DNA from: a bacterium ADurb.Bin374
GTDB taxonomy: Bacteria > Riflebacteria > Ozemobacteria > Ozemobacterales > Ozemobacteraceae
Reading direction: 5' to 3'
Assembly (NCBI GenBank): GCA_002068715.1
Contig: MWAR01000411.1
Location: forward strand, 1-6,547
Length of the DNA: 6,547 nt
Numbering within the stretch: position 1 is the stretch's first letter; each line of letters starts with the position of its first letter. A program made the translations under genes and the position numbers. Shown in pieces: positions 1-3,810 of the stretch. The notes under the pieces are model-generated. The model ran no database searches, was not told the origin of the DNA, and worked only from the letters and a program-made list of their open reading frames with translations.

Positions 1-959
1 CACAGGCGGGCGCCGGGGCGGCTAAGATCGAGGAGTTCGCGGATGACGCCGTTGAAGAATTCGTGCTCCATCCACTCGAAGATGTTCGACATCTGGAGTG
101 CGTCGAAGCTTGCGGGGCCGTATTTCTTCAGCACGTCGCCGCAGGTGCCCTGGAAGACCTCGAGGCGGCCGATATTCGCCTTCATCTTCGGCCAGTTCGC
201 CTCGAGCAGATACGGCGACATCGCCTGGCGCGACCAGTGGCCTCCCAGGAGCATCAGCGCCATAAAATAGTTATCGGGATTGAAAAAGTCGGTCATCCCC
301 TTGTCGATCTTTCGGCTCAGGTTGCTCGCCAGGTCGGGGTCCTCGACCATCGCGAACGAGTGGGCGCCCTTGACGAGGCTCAGCACGAACTTGTTCAGCA
401 GCATGCCGTTCAGGAACCGCCAGCGCCGCCGCTTCATGCCGAGATACAGCTTCCGCTGGGACTCAAGATCGGGGCATCGGAACAGGTCTTCCATCTTCGA
501 AAATTCGTAGAGCCAGCTCAATATCTTTCGATACAGATCGAAAAACGCCTCGACCTTCCCGCACCAGAAGGCCCCCTTCTCTATGATCTGCGGGTTTTCG
601 TCCCAGAACTCCGCCGCCGTGGCGGGGAGGTGTTTCCTGATCTTCCGGTACAGCTCGAGCCTCTGCGGTCCCGACAGGCGCGGCGGCTTGCCGTAGAACG
701 GGACGCCGATCACTTCGAGGAAGTCCTCGTAGTCGAGCTCTATGATCGCCGCGCGCTTCAGCTCGAGCATCGCGAGCTGGGCCGGGTTCAGGTCGATCGA
801 AACGACCCACGACGGGTCCTCGAGCAGAAGGCACAAAGAATTGCACCCGCCCGACGTGATCGAAAGAACCGACTGGCCCGGCTTCACCTGCAGCGCCTGC
901 CGGTTCAGCTCGGGATCCTCCCACACATTGCTGTATACAACTGCCGGCTTGTTCCCCAT
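1..959 (-). CDS. btaA: BtaA-like betaine-lipid synthase (DUF3419), 3' end off the left edge
   Basis: BtaA moves the 3-amino-3-carboxypropyl group of S-adenosylmethionine onto diacylglycerol, the first step of betaine lipid (DGTS) synthesis at the membrane. The frame is open from ATG 957-959 to the left edge, giving 319 residues; family members run to about 400, so the C-terminus is missing. Family-like blocks are YSNVWEDPE (residues 9-17); the SAM-binding loop VLSITSGGCNSL (31-42), where a Gly/Ser-rich TSGGCN replaces the usual GxGxG; the acidic end of strand 2, SIDLNP (54-59, D56); and near the visible end FDALQMSNIFEWM (285-297), similar to the second conserved block of the family. The start is well set: GAAAGGA lies 7 bases upstream, and two in-frame TGA codons occur within 21 bases of it. 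No btaB methyltransferase is visible; it could lie beyond the left edge. The DUF3419 assignment is strong, while the exact reaction rests on family similarity recalled from memory. Confidence 0.88.
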   Translation of the reverse strand, partial: MGNKPAVVYSNVWEDPELNRQALQVKPGQSVLSITSGGCNSLCLLLEDPSWVVSIDLNPAQLAMLELKRAAIIELDYEDFLEVIGVPFYGKPPRLSGPQRLELYRKIRKHLPATAAEFWDENPQIIEKGAFWCGKVEAFFDLYRKILSWLYEFSKMEDLFRCPDLESQRKLYLGMKRRRWRFLNGMLLNKFVLSLVKGAHSFAMVEDPDLASNLSRKIDKGMTDFFNPDNYFMALMLLGGHWSRQAMSPYLLEANWPKMKANIGRLEVFQGTCGDVLKKYGPASFDALQMSNIFEWMEHEFFNGVIRELLDLSRPGARL

Positions 960-966
960 ATCGTTG

Positions 967-973
967 TCCTTTC
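967..973 (-). promoter_or_regulatory. Ribosome binding site of btaA
   Basis: GAAAGGA on the minus strand, 7 bases before ATG 957-959. It fixes the btaA start, because the same frame is closed just upstream by TGA codons. It lies only 6 bases from the left arm of the inverted repeat (980-1015), so folding of that repeat could affect its access. Confidence 0.75.
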
Positions 974-979
974 AACCTC

Positions 980-1015
980 AGGATTATCCGCAGATTACGC
1001 AGATGACACAGATGA
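980..1015 (+). repeat. Left arm of inverted repeat, with three 9-base units
   Basis: Begins AGGATTATC and continues as three 9-base units: CGCAGATTA (989-997), CGCAGATGA (998-1006) and CACAGATGA (1007-1015). It matches the reverse complement of 1429-1462 at 30 of 34 aligned positions, with one 2-base gap. It ends exactly where the GxxExxY stop codon (1016-1018) begins and fills most of the gap before btaA. Confidence 0.9.
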
Positions 1016-1465
1016 TCAGAGATGAAACACGAACCGCTCAAACTGAAGACGAGGAGCCCCGAAATTCAGGAGTAATGCCTTTTTCAACCCAGATGCCTTG
1101 AGATAATTGATCGTCTGAGACCGTTCACGGTTCGTCAGTTCGGCAAGCGCCTTCAATTCAACGACAATTTCATCAGAGCACAAAAAATCGACCCGATATT
1201 TCGACGTCAGCACCGTCTCCTTGTATCGAATCGGAAACTCGGCTTCCCGCATGAAATGAATCTGCCGAAGGGTGAATTCTGCTGCCAAAGCCTCGTTATA
1301 CACATTCTCGAGAAATCCGTTTCCAAGGATCCTGTGAACGTCCATGGCGGCACCAATGACCGCATACGTTTGCGGATCATCCCGCTCCGGAACCAGGATG
1401 TCCTGGGTTCTCTCCAAATTTCCTTTCTTCATCTGCGCCATCTGCGACATCTGCGGATTCCTCAT
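1016..1465 (-). CDS. GxxExxY protein (PD-(D/E)XK nuclease-like fold)
   Basis: A 149-residue protein of the GxxExxY family (Pfam PDDEXK_3 type), whose function is unknown. The name motif is present as GFLENVY (residues 50-56). The nuclease-like residues all appear intact: E53 of the motif, D93 in YRVDFL and E103-x-K105 in VVELKA. They are followed by the family blocks QTINYLKASGL (117-127) and LLLNFG (131-136). The family region starts near residue 34; what precedes it is low-complexity (QMSQMAQM), encoded by the 9-base repeats. The start is uncertain: ATG 1463-1465 has AAGGA directly against it with no spacing, whereas the in-frame ATG at 1448-1450 has AGGA 8 bases upstream; further ATGs follow at 1439-1441 and 1430-1432. 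The gene is 20 bases after the exporter stop and 56 before btaA, and is lower in GC than its neighbours. It is probably an inserted cargo gene rather than part of the operon's pathway. A catalytic activity is inferred only from the conserved residues. Confidence 0.9.
   Translation of the reverse strand: MRNPQMSQMAQMKKGNLERTQDILVPERDDPQTYAVIGAAMDVHRILGNGFLENVYNEALAAEFTLRQIHFMREAEFPIRYKETVLTSKYRVDFLCSDEIVVELKALAELTNRERSQTINYLKASGLKKALLLNFGAPRLQFERFVFHL
1429..1462 (-). repeat. Right arm of inverted repeat, with three 9-base units
   Basis: Read on the minus strand it is AGGAATC followed by CGCAGATGT (1447-1455), CGCAGATGG (1438-1446) and CGCAGATGA (1429-1437). It is the inverted partner of 980-1015. 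It lies inside the reading frame of the GxxExxY gene, where the units encode the repeated Q-M-(S/A) residues and supply three extra in-frame ATG codons. Confidence 0.9.
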
Positions 1466-1494
1466 TCCTTAGCGGATTCGTTCTCTCATTCCTT
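1453..1494 (+). repeat. Split direct duplication at the exporter/GxxExxY junction
   Basis: Two near-copies lie side by side. Copy A (1453-1470) is GCGGATTC directly followed by CTCATTCCTT. Copy B (1472-1494) has the same two blocks separated by 5 extra bases (GTTCT). On the minus strand the shared 10-mer AAGGAATGAG does two jobs: in copy B it holds the last codons and TGA stop of the exporter, and in copy A it provides the AAGGA and ATG of the GxxExxY gene. Copy A partly overlaps the right arm of the inverted repeat; copy B lies wholly outside it. Confidence 0.8.
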
Positions 1495-3810
1495 CTGGCG
1501 GCCGCGGTCGAGGTAGGTGCGGAACATGCATATCAGGGCGGGCATGATCGTGATCTCGCACAGCATGCCGAAGACGATCGTGATTGCGAGCAGGCCGCCG
1601 AACAGGATGACCGACTTGATGCTGGCGAACACTAGGGCCGAAAAGCCGAGGGCGTAAATAATTGATGTCGATATAACAGCCGGGCCGGCTTCGATCAAAC
1701 AGTCACTGATCGACTCGACGGGATCGAGATGCCGCCTCGAGGGCTCGTAGAAAAGGAACAGCTCGTGTATCGTGTCGTCGACGGCAATGCCCAGTGCAAT
1801 CGAAGCGATGGTGACGGTCGCGATATCGAGGCGAATTCCCAGCCACCCCATCATGCCCATCGTCATGATGACGGGGAACACGTTGGGAATGATCCCGAGC
1901 CAGATCGCGTCGAGACGCTTCAGCAGCAGGGCCATGCCAAGGAAGATGAAGAACAGGGCGGTCCCGAAACTCGTTACCTGGCTGGTCGTGATATAGTTGA
2001 TGATACGCGCATACAAGGGGACATATCCGCCGAATTTCACCGTCACCCCGGTACCGTCGAAAATCCTTCGAAGGATCTCATCCGCCTTTGCCTCGAAGTC
2101 ACGCAGATGCGTGGCGCTCACCATCGGCAGCCGGACCGTCAGGCGGGCTTCACTGTAATTGGGCATGTCGGTCATGTGTTCCAGGTCGTTGTCGGGGTCC
2201 GACTCATACAGCATCAGGAGCTGGCTGACCGCGTTGAACGAGTCGGGCACGCGGTAGGAAGCCGTGGCGCCGTCGCTCATGACCTGGTTCAGCTTGCACA
2301 GCACATCGAGAATCGATGCCGAGCGCTGGACCTGCTGCACCGCTTCCAGCTCTTTGTGCGCCTTCTGAAGACGGGTCAGAAACTGCGGGTCCTTGATGCC
2401 GTCTGGTTTCCCCGTCAGCAGGCGGATCTCGAGCGGAAGATAGTTTCCGTAGTCACGTTCGACCGCATCGCTGTCGACGCGAACCGGATTCGACGAATGC
2501 AGAAATCCCATCGAGTACGTGTCGACCTTCAGATGCGAGATGCCGACGAACCCGAAGACGGTCGCCAGCACCAGAAGTCCCATGACGAGCTTGTAATGCT
2601 TCGGCATGAGCCGAACCCACGAGTCCAAGACACCGGCAAACGGCCGCCGCAGTTCCAGATCGTGGCTCGGCTGGATTTTTCCCAGGATGAAGGCGGCGGC
2701 GATCATCGAAAGCACATACTCGACCAAGCAGGCGGTGCCGGCGAAAAACCCGAACCCCTTCAGCACCGCCATCGGGCTGGTCACGATCGACCAGAATCCG
2801 AGCGCGTTGGTGATCGAGGTGAACAGACACGGTGAAAGGCATTCGATGAAAACCTCCTCGAGACCTTTCTCGCGGTCTTTCACGACCTTGTCGAGATTAT
2901 AGCAATAATTATTGTATACGTAGGCCACGTCCGAGATGGAGAGAATCATCATCAGGGTCGGCAATACGATCGTGACCATGTTGAAGTTCTGCCGGAACAG
3001 GCCGTAGAAGCCGACGAACCAGCCGCCGCCGAGAAGCATGACGACAACCACGATACCCAGGAACGGCTTCGACCTGTACAGCAGGAAGATCACCAGCGCG
3101 ATGACGAAATTCGATATCAGGGAGAATACGAGGCCGTCCCTGATGCTGAGCCGGTTGAGTTCATCGTACATGACGCCCATGCCGGCGAGGCGGTAGGAAC
3201 ACCCCTGGAGCTTCTCGCGCACCGCCGCGATCATCTGCGGGCGACGGACATCCATCTCCGGAGTCGCAACCGGCTCTATGAGCAGAACCGCGAATCGCTG
3301 CGCCATGTCGGTGAGCAGTTTCTTCTTGAGAGGATCGCTCAGGAACCGCTCACGAATCTGCTCGGCATCGGAAGCCGTTCTGACGTCCGCCGTGATCAGA
3401 TCCTCGACGATCAGGGTGTCGCTGCCCTGAAGACCGATATACGGCGCAACCCCGACGCTGAGAACGCGTTTGAAATTCGTTTCGTCGGCCTCGATGGCTT
3501 TCGACACGTTCCAGAGGTTCTGAAGTTTCTCGGGATCGAAGAGCTTCCCTGGACCTCCACAATCGACGAGGGCCAGGATGACCTCGTCGTTTCCGTACAT
3601 TTTCTTGAATTCGCGATACCCGCTCAGGGTCGGATCGTCCTCGAGAAACCACATCTCGAGGCTGTTGTCGATGCGGATCTGGGTCGCGAACGGCAACCCG
3701 GCAACAACGAGCAACACGGCAAGCATGAACAGGATCGTCCTGTGCCGCACCAGGAATCGTGCGCACGCAGCATAGAACGGTGATACGCCGTGGGAGGATT
3801 CCTCACTCAT
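1486..3810 (-). CDS. RND/MMPL-superfamily exporter, 12 TM
   Basis: A 774-residue inner-membrane protein with the classic RND layout of two homologous halves. TM1 is at about 26-44, a large periplasmic loop at 45-227, TM2-6 at about 228-376, TM7 at about 407-425, a second loop at 426-611, and TM8-12 at about 612-758. The second half carries the proton-relay motif GIAVDDTIHEL (674-684; D678, D679). The equivalent place in the first half reads SISDVAYV (291-298) with one acidic residue, D294. This resembles the COG1033 'predicted RND exporter' group (relatives of HpnN and MmpL), which is usually linked to lipids or hydrophobic compounds. It is much shorter than AcrB-type pumps and no adaptor or outer-membrane channel is visible here. 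The start overlaps the upstream stop in ATGA, and GGAGG lies 6 bases before it. Substrate unknown; the two neighbouring large genes suggest a lipid-like one. Confidence 0.92.
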   Translation of the reverse strand: MSEESSHGVSPFYAACARFLVRHRTILFMLAVLLVVAGLPFATQIRIDNSLEMWFLEDDPTLSGYREFKKMYGNDEVILALVDCGGPGKLFDPEKLQNLWNVSKAIEADETNFKRVLSVGVAPYIGLQGSDTLIVEDLITADVRTASDAEQIRERFLSDPLKKKLLTDMAQRFAVLLIEPVATPEMDVRRPQMIAAVREKLQGCSYRLAGMGVMYDELNRLSIRDGLVFSLISNFVIALVIFLLYRSKPFLGIVVVVMLLGGGWFVGFYGLFRQNFNMVTIVLPTLMMILSISDVAYVYNNYCYNLDKVVKDREKGLEEVFIECLSPCLFTSITNALGFWSIVTSPMAVLKGFGFFAGTACLVEYVLSMIAAAFILGKIQPSHDLELRRPFAGVLDSWVRLMPKHYKLVMGLLVLATVFGFVGISHLKVDTYSMGFLHSSNPVRVDSDAVERDYGNYLPLEIRLLTGKPDGIKDPQFLTRLQKAHKELEAVQQVQRSASILDVLCKLNQVMSDGATASYRVPDSFNAVSQLLMLYESDPDNDLEHMTDMPNYSEARLTVRLPMVSATHLRDFEAKADEILRRIFDGTGVTVKFGGYVPLYARIINYITTSQVTSFGTALFFIFLGMALLLKRLDAIWLGIIPNVFPVIMTMGMMGWLGIRLDIATVTIASIALGIAVDDTIHELFLFYEPSRRHLDPVESISDCLIEAGPAVISTSIIYALGFSALVFASIKSVILFGGLLAITIVFGMLCEITIMPALICMFRTYLDRGRQKE

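Larger units (their letters stand above)
980..1462. mobile_element. Putative minimal cassette: GxxExxY gene between inverted repeats
   Basis: A 483-base unit bounded by inverted arms at 980-1015 and 1429-1462. Its contents are one gene whose stop codon touches the left arm and whose start codon touches the right arm. GC is lower than in the flanking genes: 114 of 240 bases (47.5%) over 1021-1260, against 34 of 60 at 541-600 and 44 of 60 at 4381-4440. It sits between two genes of a tight operon and leaves both reading frames intact. There is no transposase and no clear target-site duplication on the two sides, so mobility is inferred only from the boundaries, composition and position. An alternative is a non-mobile gene with amplified repeats at both ends. 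Confidence 0.45.

Noticed and set aside
960..1015. A rho-independent terminator between the GxxExxY gene and btaA
   Set aside because: There is no local GC-rich hairpin followed by a T-run on the minus strand; the only strong pairing partner is the distant right arm.
63..1025. A long open frame on the plus strand (about 320 codons)
   Set aside because: It lies antisense to btaA, is rich in Arg, His and Leu with no family motif, and has the pattern of a mirror frame in GC-rich DNA. The minus-strand frame matches DUF3419 along its length.
463..1041. A 192-codon minus-strand frame overlapping the btaA start
   Set aside because: It is a shifted frame of the btaA DNA with Arg/Gly/Pro-rich composition. 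It crosses the 9-base repeat and has no recognisable domain.
980..1465. A small CRISPR array suggested by the repeated CGCAGATGN units
   Set aside because: The units are 9 bases long and directly adjacent, with no spacers, and they form inverted arms around a coding gene.
980..1494. A target-site duplication flanking the GxxExxY cassette
   Set aside because: The duplicated blocks (1453-1494) both lie on the right-hand side; no matching copy was found outside the left arm around 960-980.
1729..2835. A 368-codon plus-strand frame
   Set aside because: It is antisense to the exporter's membrane domain, has no hydrophobic or catalytic pattern, and its Asp/Arg/His/Gln-rich composition fits a mirror frame.
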